Assembly: GCA_028689655.1 (NCBI GenBank)
Contig: JAQVCT010000006.1
Coordinates: 62,001 to 126,000 of the forward strand
Direction: 5' to 3'
Origin: Lachnospiraceae bacterium
GTDB taxonomy: Bacteria; Bacillota; Clostridia; Lachnospirales; Lachnospiraceae
DNA length: 64,000 bases
The notes under the pieces: model-generated
The model's input: the letters and a program-made list of their open reading frames with translations, nothing else
Database searches by the model: none
Told to the model about the DNA's origin: nothing
In this document: one piece after another, positions 31,800 to 41,487 of the stretch
Position numbering within the stretch: the stretch's first letter is position 1
Layout: each line of letters opens with the position of its first letter
Translations under genes and position numbers: made by a program

Positions 31800-33794
31800 A
31801 TGAACAAACCAAAGTATTATATTACAACCGCAATTGCCTATACTTCCGGCAAGCCACATATAGGTAACAGCTACGAGATCGTGCTGGCAGACAGCATCGC
31901 CAGATTCAAGAGACAGGAAGGATACGATGTATTTTTTCAGACAGGCACCGATGAGCACGGACAGAAGATCGAGTTGAAGGCGGAGGAAGCCGGCATCACA
32001 CCAAAGGAATTTGTAGATAATGTATCCACCACCATCAAAGGATTGTGGGATTTGATGGATACTTCCTATGATAAATTTATCCGCACCACCGATGGGGATC
32101 ATGAGAAACAGGTACAGAAAATATTTAAGAGATTATACGACAAGGGAGATATCTACAAGGGTGCCTATGAAGGGATGTACTGTACACCCTGTGAATCCTT
32201 CTGGACAGAGTCACAGTTGGTGGATGGAAAATGCCCTGATTGTGGACGGGAAGTGAAGCCTGCCAAGGAGGAAGCATATTTCTTTAAGATGAGCAAATAT
32301 GCAGAACGCCTGATTCAGCATATCAACGAACACCCGGAATTTATCCAGCCGGTATCCCGCAAAAATGAGATGATGAATAACTTCTTATTGCCGGGACTTC
32401 AGGATCTCTGTGTATCCAGAACTTCTTTCAAATGGGGCATTCCGGTAGACTTCGATCCAAAGCATGTAGTCTATGTATGGCTGGACGCACTGACCAACTA
32501 TATCACCGGAATCGGATACGACTGCGATGGCGATTCCACAGACCAGTTCAAGGCACTGTGGCCTGCAGACCTTCACCTTATCGGTAAGGATATCATCCGT
32601 TTCCATACGATTTACTGGCCGATCTTCCTGATGGCACTGGATCTGCCTCTGCCCAAGCAGGTATTTGGACATCCATGGTTACTCCAGGGTGACGGCAAGA
32701 TGAGTAAATCCAAGGGAAATGTCATCTATGCAGATGATCTGGTAGATTTCTTCGGCGTGGATGCAGTTCGTTACTTTGTGCTGCATGAGATGCCATTTGA
32801 AAATGACGGCGTTATTTCCTGGGAGTTGATGGTGGAGCGTATGAATTCCGACCTTGCCAACACATTGGGAAATCTCGTGAACAGAACCATCTCCATGAGC
32901 AATAAATATTTTGATGGTATTGTAGAAGATAAAGGTGCAGCTAAGCCTTTGAGCGATGATTTGAAGGCTGTTGATGATGACCTGAAGTCAGTAGTTACAG
33001 GAACAAAAGCAAAAGTACAGAATAAGATGAAGGATTTGAAAGTGGCAGATGCCCTTACGGAGATCTTTACATTATTCAAGCGTTGCAATAAATATATTGA
33101 TGAGACAGAGCCATGGGTACTTGCCAAGGATGAGGCAAAAGCGGACAGACTATCTACCGTTCTCTATAATCTGGTGGATTGCATTATGACAGGGGCGTCA
33201 TTAATTGAACCCTTCATGCCTTCCACGGCGAAGAAAATCGCAGCACAGTTAAATACAACATTGCGCGAATTTGATACATTAGACGAGCTGGGCTACTATC
33301 CACAGGGCAATAAAGTGACAGAAAAACCGGAAATTCTATTCGCACGTCTGGATGCAAAAGAAGTCATCGAAAAAGCGGATGCACTGTTCGCAGAGAGAAA
33401 AGCTGAGGCAGAAAAAGCCGCAGGCAAGACGGAGGAAGAGGAAACGGTGATTGATATCGAACCCAGAGAAGAGATCACTTATGATGAGTTTGCGAAAATG
33501 CAATTTCAGGTAGGGGAGATCATCGCCTGCGAAGAAGTAAAAAAATCAAAGAAACTTTTATGCTCACAGGTAAAGATCGGCAGTCAGGTAAAACAGATTG
33601 TATCAGGCATCAAACAGCACTACAGTGCAGAGGAAATGGTAGGTAAGAAAGTGATGGTTCTCGTGAACCTGAAACCGGCGACCCTTGCAGGGGTGGTATC
33701 AGAGGGAATGCTCTTGTGTGCCGAGGATGCAGAGGGTAATCTCGCACTGGTGACACCTGAGAAAGAAATGCCTGCAGGAGCGGAGATTTGTTAA
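31800..33794 (+). CDS. metG: Methionyl-tRNA synthetase
   Basis: This 664-residue class I synthetase charges tRNA-Met. It shows the HIGH-type motif KPHIGNSYE (about 18-26), a zinc knuckle CTPCES and CPDCGRE (about 127-150), the KMSKS loop GKMSKSKGN (about 299-307), and a C-terminal tRNA-binding domain (about 560-664) with FQVGEII, SGIKQHY and NLKPATLAGVVSEGMLL. The C-terminal domain makes a homodimer, as in most clostridia. AAAGGAG precedes the start. The gene overlaps the next one at 33788. Confidence 0.97.
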   Translation: MNKPKYYITTAIAYTSGKPHIGNSYEIVLADSIARFKRQEGYDVFFQTGTDEHGQKIELKAEEAGITPKEFVDNVSTTIKGLWDLMDTSYDKFIRTTDGDHEKQVQKIFKRLYDKGDIYKGAYEGMYCTPCESFWTESQLVDGKCPDCGREVKPAKEEAYFFKMSKYAERLIQHINEHPEFIQPVSRKNEMMNNFLLPGLQDLCVSRTSFKWGIPVDFDPKHVVYVWLDALTNYITGIGYDCDGDSTDQFKALWPADLHLIGKDIIRFHTIYWPIFLMALDLPLPKQVFGHPWLLQGDGKMSKSKGNVIYADDLVDFFGVDAVRYFVLHEMPFENDGVISWELMVERMNSDLANTLGNLVNRTISMSNKYFDGIVEDKGAAKPLSDDLKAVDDDLKSVVTGTKAKVQNKMKDLKVADALTEIFTLFKRCNKYIDETEPWVLAKDEAKADRLSTVLYNLVDCIMTGASLIEPFMPSTAKKIAAQLNTTLREFDTLDELGYYPQGNKVTEKPEILFARLDAKEVIEKADALFAERKAEAEKAAGKTEEEETVIDIEPREEITYDEFAKMQFQVGEIIACEEVKKSKKLLCSQVKIGSQVKQIVSGIKQHYSAEEMVGKKVMVLVNLKPATLAGVVSEGMLLCAEDAEGNLALVTPEKEMPAGAEIC

Positions 33795-34276
33795 AATATC
33801 AGGTGCGATTTGCCTATGAAAATGAGTGGCAGGATGCCATGTATCTTGTGTGGAAAACATTTCTGCGGTTCGAAGCACAGGATTATACGGAACAGGGTAT
33901 AGAGAGCTTCAAGGAATTTATTACAGACCAGACATTATATAAATTATTTAAACTTGGGACCTATCAAATGATGGTTGCCCTTGACGGAGAACGAATTGTA
34001 GGGGTCATTTCACTGAGAAATAATAGTCATATTTCCCTGCTGTTCGTGGATGAACGTTATCATCGCCAGGGAGTGGGAAGCCTCTTGATACACGCGCTTG
34101 CAGAATATTTGTCAACAGAGGAGAATATTACGAAAATAACTGTAAATGCGGCGCCCTATGCCATTGGCTTTTACCATAAACTAGGTTTTAAAGACACCAG
34201 CACACAACAGGAAAGTGACGGTATCAAATACACCCCCATGGAATACTGTTACGGAAATAATGTGGAAGAGGAGTGA
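33788..34276 (+). CDS. GNAT-family N-acetyltransferase, TTG start inside metG
   Basis: This 162-residue acetyl-CoA-dependent acyltransferase has a GNAT fold with ISLLFVDERYHRQGVGSLLIHAL (acetyl-CoA loop RRQGVG-like) and the C-terminal VNAAPYAIGFYHKLGFK. Its substrate is unknown. The only good start is TTG at 33788, overlapping the last two metG codons, with AGGAG 7 bp upstream; this makes it translationally coupled to metG. It ends overlapping the next gene region. Confidence 0.85.
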   Translation: MLKYQVRFAYENEWQDAMYLVWKTFLRFEAQDYTEQGIESFKEFITDQTLYKLFKLGTYQMMVALDGERIVGVISLRNNSHISLLFVDERYHRQGVGSLLIHALAEYLSTEENITKITVNAAPYAIGFYHKLGFKDTSTQQESDGIKYTPMEYCYGNNVEEE

Positions 34277-34281
34277 TTCCT

Positions 34282-35529
34282 ATGCGGCAAGTTAGCAATA
34301 AACAGATTATTTTACTGCTCAGACAAGCGATCAAATGCGTGGACAGACTGTTGATGGATCATGGTTCCAGAACGGCTTATATCTTATATAAGATGCTGCA
34401 GGAAGAAGGAAGCTATGAGATGTATGAGATGGCTGACTTCTCCATTTTTGCTACATTTCACGACATTGGGGCATATCGGACAGACGAGCTGGAAGACATG
34501 CTGAAATTCGAGACAAAGTCGTATATGAAGCACTCATTATATGGCTATGCGATGCTGAAAGAACTGTCGCCTATGAGTGATCAGGCAGGGATATTGCTGT
34601 TTCATCATGTGAATTGTGACCGGTTCGATGACGTTCAGTTTGCTCAGAAAAATATTGCCAGCTACATCTTCCTGGCGGACAGACTGGACATTTACTATCT
34701 GGCGATGGGAACTTCCTTTGATATCCATTCCCTGCGTCAGTACGAAGGCACCAGATATACAAAGGAAGCTCTGGATCTGCTGGAAAAAGTGACCAGGAAA
34801 ACGAACATTTTAAAAGCTTTACAGGATGAATCCTATCAGGAAGAGCTGGATGCATTGCTGGAATATCTTGTGATCAGCAATGAGGACGAAGAGAAATACA
34901 TAGATCTGATGTACTATTGTATGGGTTTTCGGAATGACAGATTTATGATGGAAACGATCAAATGCAGGAAGATCTGTGACGAGATCGCGCAGAAAATGTT
35001 CCTGACCAATGAGCAGAGAGAGAAATTGAAATATGCATCGCTGATTCATGATTTCGGTATGCTGATGCTCCCGCAGGAACTGTTACAGCAGCCGAGAGGG
35101 CTGAGTGAAAGCGAGACAGAGCAGGTGTCTGACCATGTGGAAATGGCGGAGGAACCTTTGAAAAAGATACTGTCGGAGGAGATCGTTACCATCGCCATGG
35201 CACATCATGAGAGAGGAAATGGCATGGGATATCCCAGACATTTGAAAGTGCAGGATATGGATCTGCTACAAAGAATCCTTCAGGTGGCGGATACGGTGAC
35301 GGCACTGTCCTCTGAGAGAACTTATCGATCGGCAAGGAATCAGGAAGAGATCTATCGTATCCTGCAGGACGGTGTGAAAAACCGTAGTTTCAGTGGAGAA
35401 GTGGTAAATGCATTTTTAGACAGCTATGTGAGGATCATGCGGAAAGCAAATATGGAGATGGATCGCATCTTAAAGAAGCGGGAAGCCATAGAGACGATTT
35501 ATAAGAAAACAAGTGATAAATATATATAA
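34282..35529 (+). CDS. Tandem HD-domain protein, HD-GYP-type phosphodiesterase
   Basis: This protein of about 415 residues has two HD-type halves. The N-terminal half (FHDIG, about 54-58, and LLFHH) is degenerate; the C-terminal half has IHDFGML (about 254-260), DHVEMAEEP, and AHHERGNGMGYPRHL (about 310-324), a near-canonical HHExxxGxGYP motif. It likely hydrolyses a cyclic dinucleotide such as c-di-GMP, and a GGDEF protein lies 0.8 kb downstream. The ATG at 34282 has AGAGGAG 8 bp upstream; a GTG at 34273 overlapping the GNAT stop is the alternative. Confidence 0.8.
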   Translation: MRQVSNKQIILLLRQAIKCVDRLLMDHGSRTAYILYKMLQEEGSYEMYEMADFSIFATFHDIGAYRTDELEDMLKFETKSYMKHSLYGYAMLKELSPMSDQAGILLFHHVNCDRFDDVQFAQKNIASYIFLADRLDIYYLAMGTSFDIHSLRQYEGTRYTKEALDLLEKVTRKTNILKALQDESYQEELDALLEYLVISNEDEEKYIDLMYYCMGFRNDRFMMETIKCRKICDEIAQKMFLTNEQREKLKYASLIHDFGMLMLPQELLQQPRGLSESETEQVSDHVEMAEEPLKKILSEEIVTIAMAHHERGNGMGYPRHLKVQDMDLLQRILQVADTVTALSSERTYRSARNQEEIYRILQDGVKNRSFSGEVVNAFLDSYVRIMRKANMEMDRILKKREAIETIYKKTSDKYI

Positions 35530-35535
35530 TACTTT

Positions 35536-35615
35536 ATGATTGTGTCAAAATCGGAGACTGGTAACCGTTAGGTTACATGATAAGTCGTAGACAAATTTAG
35601 AATGGGCTGATGTTC
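35536..35615 (+). ncRNA. Variant of the repeated leader element, copy 4 (before the DUF624 gene)
   Basis: It begins ATGATTGTGTCAA and ends with GACAAATTTAGAATGGGCTGATGTTCAATGAT, matching both flanks of the copy at 46146-46295. The middle is replaced by a different hairpin (GTAACC-GTTA-GGTTAC). It ends 21 nt before the start codon, as do the other copies. Confidence 0.5.
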
Positions 35616-35636
35616 AATGATAGGGAGAGTGGAAAA

Positions 35637-36287
35637 ATGGGAAAAATTTTTGATACAGAGGGACCTGTGATGTCGTTCCTGGGGAGAATAGCGGATCTGA
35701 TATGGCTAAATATACTGATGATCATCTGCTGCATCCCCGTTATTACGGCTGGAGCCTCTATTACAGCCATGTATACACTGACGATCAAGATGGTGATGAA
35801 GGAAGAGGGATATATTACAAAAGGATTTTTTAAAGCGTTCAAAGAAAATTTCAAGCAGGCAACGATCATATGGCTGTTGGTACTGCTGGCAGCGTTCTTT
35901 TTCTACGGGGATTATAGGATCGTGACTTATTCACAGATCGATTTTCCGAAGATCATGGTAATTTTATTAATGGCAGTATTTCTCATCGCGTACAGTACCT
36001 ACCTCTATCTGTTTCCATTGCTGGCGAGATATGAGAATACCATTAAGAACACCATCAAAAATGCATTTTTATTGAGCCTGTCCAATTTTCCGAAGACTGT
36101 ATTGATCATTTTGATTCAATGCCTGCCCGCGGTGGCACTTTATTTCTTTCAGGCGGTCATCCCACTTATCCTTATGCTGGGAGGTTCACTTGTGGCATAT
36201 ATTTCATCTATGCTCTTTGTGACTATTTTTAAGAAATTAGAAGCTGGTAACGAGACTGCAGAAGATTCCGCAGGAGAGTCAGAGTAA
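35637..36287 (+). CDS. DUF624/YesL-like membrane protein
   Basis: This 216-residue protein has about five hydrophobic helices (from residue 18). The start of DUF624 proteins is recognisable: FDTEGPVMSFLGRIADLIWLN followed by CCIPVITAGASITAMYT. YesL-like proteins are often found near sugar transporters but have no known function. I use ATG 35637 (GGGAGAG upstream); an ATG at 35610 lies inside the repeated RNA element and has no ribosome site. Confidence 0.85.
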   Translation: MGKIFDTEGPVMSFLGRIADLIWLNILMIICCIPVITAGASITAMYTLTIKMVMKEEGYITKGFFKAFKENFKQATIIWLLVLLAAFFFYGDYRIVTYSQIDFPKIMVILLMAVFLIAYSTYLYLFPLLARYENTIKNTIKNAFLLSLSNFPKTVLIILIQCLPAVALYFFQAVIPLILMLGGSLVAYISSMLFVTIFKKLEAGNETAEDSAGESE

Positions 36288-36303
36288 TATAAAGAGGCAC
36301 GAA

Positions 36304-37725
36304 ATGAAAAATAAGAAAACTGTATGGATGCAGTGGGGTATTCCCTTTGTTTTTTTGCTGATCATAATCATTGTGATATTGATCCATTTCTCCCTGACCG
36401 GGCGCACGAAAAGTATGGAACGAGTCATGGGGAAAGCAGAAAGTGATGCAGAGATATACGCGCAAAGGTTATATGATGAATTGAATCTGATGACTCAGAC
36501 AGGGTTACCTGTAGCGGATGTCTTAGGTTCTATTCAGGACGGAAATACGCAGATCATACAGGAACTCCAGTCGTCAGTCTGCAATAACACAGTGGCATAT
36601 CAGGTGGTCTATACTAACACAAGAGGCTACGGCAGGGATCAGGAAGGGAACGCCGTAGACTTGTCAGGGGAACCATATTTTCGGGATTTCTATAAAGAAC
36701 AGACCTACGAGTATGTGGAAAAAGATGGCGTGAGCAATCGCAGTGCGGTTGTGTCTATCATTCCGGTAAATGGAAATCATGGGGGAGCACTTTATCTCTA
36801 TTATCCCATGGAGAGATTGGAAGAACTATTCAAGAACGTCACCTATGTCCCCAACAGTTTTTGTGTACTGATGGTGGAACAGGGAAAAATCGTGGAATCT
36901 GTAGGCGGTAATCCGGAAGTGGAGAATGCTGTTGAGAGCGCGTGGGCGAATATGCGTGAGTATATAGAACAGCATTTCACAGTAAAAAGACAGGACGGCA
37001 CAATATTAATGACTTATGCACCCATAACGATCCACGACTGGTATGTTATGGTGGGAACAGATTACAGTAGAATCAAATTACTGGTTGAGAGAGACTGGAA
37101 GCCCACACGTGAGATCGTCGGTCAGCTGCTGATCAGTATCATGGCGTTTATCCTGTTTGTAATAGGGGTGAGTGTCGTCAACAAGATGAAATATAACAGG
37201 CAGAATAAATCACTGGAGATCAAGGCGGATACAGATCTGCTCACGGAACTTTACAATAAGATCGCAACAGAGCGTGAGATCAAAAAGTACATTCAGGAAA
37301 ATCCAGATCAGAAAGGATTGTTCTTCCTGGTGGATATTGATAATTTCAAAAAGATTAACGATACCATGGGGCATGCATTTGGAGATGAAGTGTTGAGAAC
37401 CATCGGAAACCGCCTGAAAGTGGAGTTTCGCCAGTCGGATATCATCGGGCGAATTGGTGGAGATGAGATGATCATATTTCTGAAAAATATCCAGGATGAT
37501 GCGATCATGGAACGGCAGATCAAGAAAGTGGATCAATTCTATAAGACGTTGGAAATAGGAGAATACGTGAAATATAAAGTCACTGCAAGTATAGGCGTTT
37601 CCGTATTTCCAAAACAGGGAAGAGATTTCGCTGCGCTATATGCCCAGGCGGACAAGGCACTTTATATCGCCAAAGGGAAAGGAAAGAATTGTATCTATCA
37701 TGCAGATTGGGATGCGAATTCTTGA
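36304..37725 (+). CDS. Membrane-bound diguanylate cyclase-like protein (sensor + GGDEF)
   Basis: This 473-residue protein has a TM helix at about 12-30, an extracellular Cache-like sensor (about 35-260; GEPYFRDFYKEQTYEYVEKDG, YAPITIHDWYVMVGTD), a second TM helix (about 275-297) and a GGDEF domain (about 315-470). The active-site loop is GGDEM instead of GGDEF, with FFLVDIDNFKKINDTMGHAFGDE intact, so cyclase activity is likely. No RxxD inhibitory site is obvious. It probably works opposite the HD-GYP protein at 34282. Confidence 0.88.
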   Translation: MKNKKTVWMQWGIPFVFLLIIIIVILIHFSLTGRTKSMERVMGKAESDAEIYAQRLYDELNLMTQTGLPVADVLGSIQDGNTQIIQELQSSVCNNTVAYQVVYTNTRGYGRDQEGNAVDLSGEPYFRDFYKEQTYEYVEKDGVSNRSAVVSIIPVNGNHGGALYLYYPMERLEELFKNVTYVPNSFCVLMVEQGKIVESVGGNPEVENAVESAWANMREYIEQHFTVKRQDGTILMTYAPITIHDWYVMVGTDYSRIKLLVERDWKPTREIVGQLLISIMAFILFVIGVSVVNKMKYNRQNKSLEIKADTDLLTELYNKIATEREIKKYIQENPDQKGLFFLVDIDNFKKINDTMGHAFGDEVLRTIGNRLKVEFRQSDIIGRIGGDEMIIFLKNIQDDAIMERQIKKVDQFYKTLEIGEYVKYKVTASIGVSVFPKQGRDFAALYAQADKALYIAKGKGKNCIYHADWDANS

Positions 37726-37843
37726 TATTAGACAATCTGTATAGAAAAATTTGATAAATTTGGTCAAGATGTTGGGTGTTATAAAAAAAAATTTCTAAAA
37801 TAAGCATTTCTTACAATGTATGGAAAAATATTTGTGTAATAGT

Positions 37844-37880
37844 GGCATAGCAATTATACGGTCTTTTCGTTATACTAAAT
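37844..37880 (+). promoter_or_regulatory. Likely promoter of the msmK-type ATPase gene
   Basis: TTGTGT, 17 bp, TATACG is seen near 37833-37862, with a second -10-like TATACT at about 37872. Either would give a short leader before TTAGGAGG. Confidence 0.35.
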
Positions 37881-37921
37881 GCAGAGTTGAAAACAAACAA
37901 TTTATTTTAGGAGGCAGTTAA

Positions 37922-39034
37922 ATGGCAAGTTTATCATTAAAAAATATTTGTAAAGTATATCCAAACGGATTTGAAGCTGTTAAAGATTTCAATCTTGAGA
38001 TCGCAGATCAGGAATTTATCATCTTTGTAGGACCTTCAGGATGTGGTAAATCAACGACTCTTCGTATGATCGCTGGTCTTGAAGATATCTCTTCAGGGGA
38101 ATTAAGAATCGGTGACAGAGTTGTTAACGACGTAGAGCCTAAAGACAGAGATATCGCCATGGTATTCCAGAACTACGCATTATATCCACATATGACAGTT
38201 TATGATAATATGGCATTTGGTCTTAAGTTAAGAAAAGTACCAAAAGATGAAATCGATAAAATGGTAAGAGAAGCAGCTAAGATCCTTGACTTGACATCAC
38301 TTCTTGACCGTAAACCAAAGGCTTTATCTGGTGGACAGAGACAGCGTGTTGCTATGGGACGTGCAATCGTTCGTAATCCTAAGGTATTCCTTATGGATGA
38401 GCCTCTTTCAAACCTGGATGCAAAACTTCGTGTTCAGATGCGTATTGAGATTGCAAAATTACATCAGAGATTAGGCACCACCATCATCTACGTAACACAT
38501 GATCAGACAGAAGCTATGACACTGGGTACCAGAATCGTAGTTATGAAAGATGGTGTTGTACAACAGGTTGATACACCACAGAACTTATATGACAGACCAC
38601 AGAATTTATTCGTAGCAGGATTCATGGGATCACCTCAAATGAACTTCTTAGATGCAATAGTAGACGTTCAGGGTGACAATGTATTCATGAAAGTTGCTGG
38701 ACAGTCTATCCAGTTACCACCTGCAAAAGCTAAGAAATTAATCGATGGCGGTTACAACGGAAAGACTGTTACATTTGGTATTCGTCCAGAAGATGTATAT
38801 GATTCAGAAATGTTCATCGAGACATCTCCACAAAGCGTATTCGAGTCAACCATCAAAGTATACGAATTACTTGGTGCAGAAGTTTACTTATACTTCGACT
38901 TAGCTGAGTTCCCAATGACAGCAAGAGTTGATTCTCGTACAACTGCAAGACCTGGAGACAAAGTTAAATTTGCTATGGACGTTGAGAAGATTCATATCTT
39001 TGATAAAGAAACAGAGCAGGTTATTACAAACTAG
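37922..39034 (+). CDS. Shared carbohydrate ABC transporter ATPase (MsmK/UgpC-like)
   Basis: This 370-residue ATPase powers CUT1-type sugar importers. Walker A is GPSGCGKST (about 38-46), the Q-loop is MVFQNYALYPHMTVYDN, the signature is LSGGQRQRVAMGRA (about 134-147), Walker B is VFLMDEPLSNLDAKLR and the H-loop is YVTHDQTEAMT, followed by the MalK-type regulatory domain with GIRPEDV. It stands alone with no permease beside it, as expected for a shared ATPase. The CUT1 operon at 51782-55035 lacks its own ATPase and is a likely client. Codon use is highly biased, suggesting high expression. Confidence 0.96.
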   Translation: MASLSLKNICKVYPNGFEAVKDFNLEIADQEFIIFVGPSGCGKSTTLRMIAGLEDISSGELRIGDRVVNDVEPKDRDIAMVFQNYALYPHMTVYDNMAFGLKLRKVPKDEIDKMVREAAKILDLTSLLDRKPKALSGGQRQRVAMGRAIVRNPKVFLMDEPLSNLDAKLRVQMRIEIAKLHQRLGTTIIYVTHDQTEAMTLGTRIVVMKDGVVQQVDTPQNLYDRPQNLFVAGFMGSPQMNFLDAIVDVQGDNVFMKVAGQSIQLPPAKAKKLIDGGYNGKTVTFGIRPEDVYDSEMFIETSPQSVFESTIKVYELLGAEVYLYFDLAEFPMTARVDSRTTARPGDKVKFAMDVEKIHIFDKETEQVITN

Positions 39035-39049
39035 GAATGATAAAGTAAC

Positions 39050-39083
39050 AGGGGAGATGCAAATGCACCTCCCCTTGATTTTT
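39050..39083 (+). terminator. Terminator after the msmK-type gene
   Basis: GGGGAG-a-TGC pairs with GCA-c-CTCCCC, followed by TTGATTTTT. Confidence 0.88.
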
Positions 39084-39200
39084 GCAGAAAAATACATTAA
39101 GATGAGACAAAGAACAAATATTTATGTTTTGGCTTGATGGAATGCATAGTTTCATACAAAGACAGGTAGAATTGATAATAAGAAAGGCACGGTTATAGAT

Positions 39201-40286
39201 ATGATATCGAATCAAATAATACAAACAAGTATTGATGAATTAAAGGCAATCACAAAAGTGGATTTGTGTGTCTATGATCTGGAAGGAGTAGTAACAGCTT
39301 CGACCTTTGAACAGATCGATCTGGATACAGGCTTGATCAGCAGCTTTGCGGCTTCGCCAGCGGATAGTCAGATTATAGCAGGATACCATTTGCTGAAGAT
39401 TATGGATGAGGGAGATGTGCAGTTTATCCTTATTGCAAAGGGGTCTAATGAGGATGTTTATGTGATGGGGAAGATAGCAGTATGTCAGATTCAGAATCTG
39501 ATGATTGCATACAAAGAAAAATTTGACCGCAATAATTTCTTCCAGAATCTGATTTTGGACAATCTGTTACTGGTTGATATTTACAATCGTGCAAAAAAAC
39601 TCCGTGTGGAGGATAAAGTACCGAGAGCAGTATTTTTAATTGAAACCAAGTCTGACAAGGATAATGACACCATGGAAATGCTGAAAAGTTTATATTCTTC
39701 ACAGAATGGAGATTATATTACAGCAGTTGACGAGAGAAGCATTATACTGATCAAAGCTTTGGAGAATACCCAGGATTATGAGCAATTGGATTCCATGGCC
39801 AGCACCATTGTGGATATGATGAATACAGAGGCGATGATGTCTGTAAAAGTGGCATACGGAACCATCGTATCAGAACTTCGTGAAGTGTCCAAATCCTACA
39901 AAGAAGCCAAGATGGCACTGGATGTTGGAAAGATCTTCTATATAGAGAAGAGCGTTATTTCCTATAAGACGCTGGGAATCGGAAGACTGATCTATCAACT
40001 TCCTGTTAATCTTTGTGAGATATTTATTCAGGAAATTTTCGGAGATAATGTGCCGACAGATTTTGACGAGGAGACTCTTACCACGATCAATAAATTTTTC
40101 GAGAACAATCTGAACGTTTCAGAGACCTCCAGACAGTTGTTCGTCCATAGAAATACTTTGGTATATCGTATTGAAAAGCTGCAGAAGAGCACAGGACTGG
40201 ATATTCGTATCTTTGATGATGCATTGACTTTTAAGATTGCCCTTATGGTAGTAAACTATATGAATTATTTGAATTCACTGGAATAA
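39201..40286 (+). CDS. PucR/CdaR-type transcriptional regulator
   Basis: This 361-residue protein has an N-terminal sensory part resembling the sugar-diacid recognition domain, a middle GGDEF-like fold without catalytic motif (about 140-270; VKVAYGTIVSELREVSKSYKEAKMAL) and a C-terminal PucR helix-turn-helix (about 295-360; FENNLNVSETSRQLFVHRNTLVYRIEKL). It follows the shared sugar ATPase and may control it. The target cannot be read from the sequence. The start has only a weak ribosome site (AAAGG, 13 bp away). Confidence 0.85.
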   Translation: MISNQIIQTSIDELKAITKVDLCVYDLEGVVTASTFEQIDLDTGLISSFAASPADSQIIAGYHLLKIMDEGDVQFILIAKGSNEDVYVMGKIAVCQIQNLMIAYKEKFDRNNFFQNLILDNLLLVDIYNRAKKLRVEDKVPRAVFLIETKSDKDNDTMEMLKSLYSSQNGDYITAVDERSIILIKALENTQDYEQLDSMASTIVDMMNTEAMMSVKVAYGTIVSELREVSKSYKEAKMALDVGKIFYIEKSVISYKTLGIGRLIYQLPVNLCEIFIQEIFGDNVPTDFDEETLTTINKFFENNLNVSETSRQLFVHRNTLVYRIEKLQKSTGLDIRIFDDALTFKIALMVVNYMNYLNSLE

Positions 40287-40390
40287 TAACACAGAAAATA
40301 ATATACAAAGGTAATATATGACCCTGTTTCTGCATACAATAATCCTAAGGTTAAGTTGTCCAATCAAAGATATTGTAAGGAGGAGCAGGG

Positions 40391-41482
40391 TTGTCTTTGT
40401 ATACATATATTGATCTATATGAAAATGGGGAAAAAAGCAAAAATATTGGATTTGTAAAGTCGGAGCAGAGAAATGGGAGCTGGAAATTAAAAGTTACCAT
40501 TAAAAATCTTCCGAAAACAGATACACTTATGTGTGAGATGAAGTCCCTCAATAAGGAAGAATACATAGACCGTTTTCAGATCGAAAAAGGAGAAGGATAT
40601 TTTTCCCGGGAATATGACCAGCAGGAATTGTGGAAAAGAAGGATCTCCTGTGGGGAAGTGCAGGGATTACTGTTCCAATTGTCCAGCCACAGATATGGAA
40701 AGTGTATCTGGAAGAAAAATGCAGAAATACCCCAGGGAAACGATAACAGTGAAGACTCAGAGGAAAAAATAAATCCATTAGAATTGAATGGTTCATTACA
40801 AGTCATGAGAACCGCGGAAAATCATGAAGAAAAAGACTGTAAAACGGAGGATAGAGGACTGGTATGTAATGGAACTGAGAGACGTAAAACGGAGAAATAT
40901 AAAGGTAGAAGTAGTAAAAATGAGAACTATGGAGAAGAAAGTAACGAGACGGGAACACATGGAAATGGAAGCTCGGAAACCTGGGATAATAGAAATGGAA
41001 GTAATGGAACAGCGAACAACGCAGGCGGATGTGAATGTTCGCGGGAAGCACATGAATGTGCAGAGGGTCAGGTAATTTACCTTCCGGAAGAGAAAATAGC
41101 ACTGCCGGATTATCAGCTCAATCATATAGAAGATAATAAATGGCGCCAGTTAGGGAGAATGTATACCACAGTACATCCTTTTCATGAGGAGGAAAGAGGA
41201 GAATACATATCCATCAAGCCCAAGGATTTTGTCATTCTATGTGAAAAATATCAATCCTTAGTGAACAACAGCTTTTTGCTCCATGGTTACTTTAATTACA
41301 GACATATAATCCTGGGAAAGGTGTCCGAGGATCGTCGGACGAAGTATTATCTCGGCGTACCGGGAACCTACCATGAAAGAGAAAAAATGGTGGCGGTCAT
41401 GTTTGGATTTGAACGATTTATCGGTGTGGATTCTGAGGAAACAGGATCCTTTGGATATTACATGAGAGAGGTACAGATATAA
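40391..41482 (+). CDS. Conserved protein with low-complexity centre (DUF6128-like?)
   Basis: This 363-residue protein of unknown function starts at TTG 40391, supported by AAGGAGG 7 bp upstream. Residues 1-110 form one conserved part (IDLYENGEKSKNIGFVK); residues about 120-230 are hydrophilic and low in complexity (Asn/Gly/Glu/Lys runs); the C-terminal part (about 240-363) has HYFNYRHIILGK-type and YLGVPGTYHEREKMVAVMFGFERF segments seen in Lachnospiraceae proteins, which I recall as DUF6128. No signal peptide or TM helix is visible. It is convergent with the radical SAM gene. Confidence 0.75.
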   Translation: MSLYTYIDLYENGEKSKNIGFVKSEQRNGSWKLKVTIKNLPKTDTLMCEMKSLNKEEYIDRFQIEKGEGYFSREYDQQELWKRRISCGEVQGLLFQLSSHRYGKCIWKKNAEIPQGNDNSEDSEEKINPLELNGSLQVMRTAENHEEKDCKTEDRGLVCNGTERRKTEKYKGRSSKNENYGEESNETGTHGNGSSETWDNRNGSNGTANNAGGCECSREAHECAEGQVIYLPEEKIALPDYQLNHIEDNKWRQLGRMYTTVHPFHEEERGEYISIKPKDFVILCEKYQSLVNNSFLLHGYFNYRHIILGKVSEDRRTKYYLGVPGTYHEREKMVAVMFGFERFIGVDSEETGSFGYYMREVQI

Positions 41483-41487
41483 GGCTC

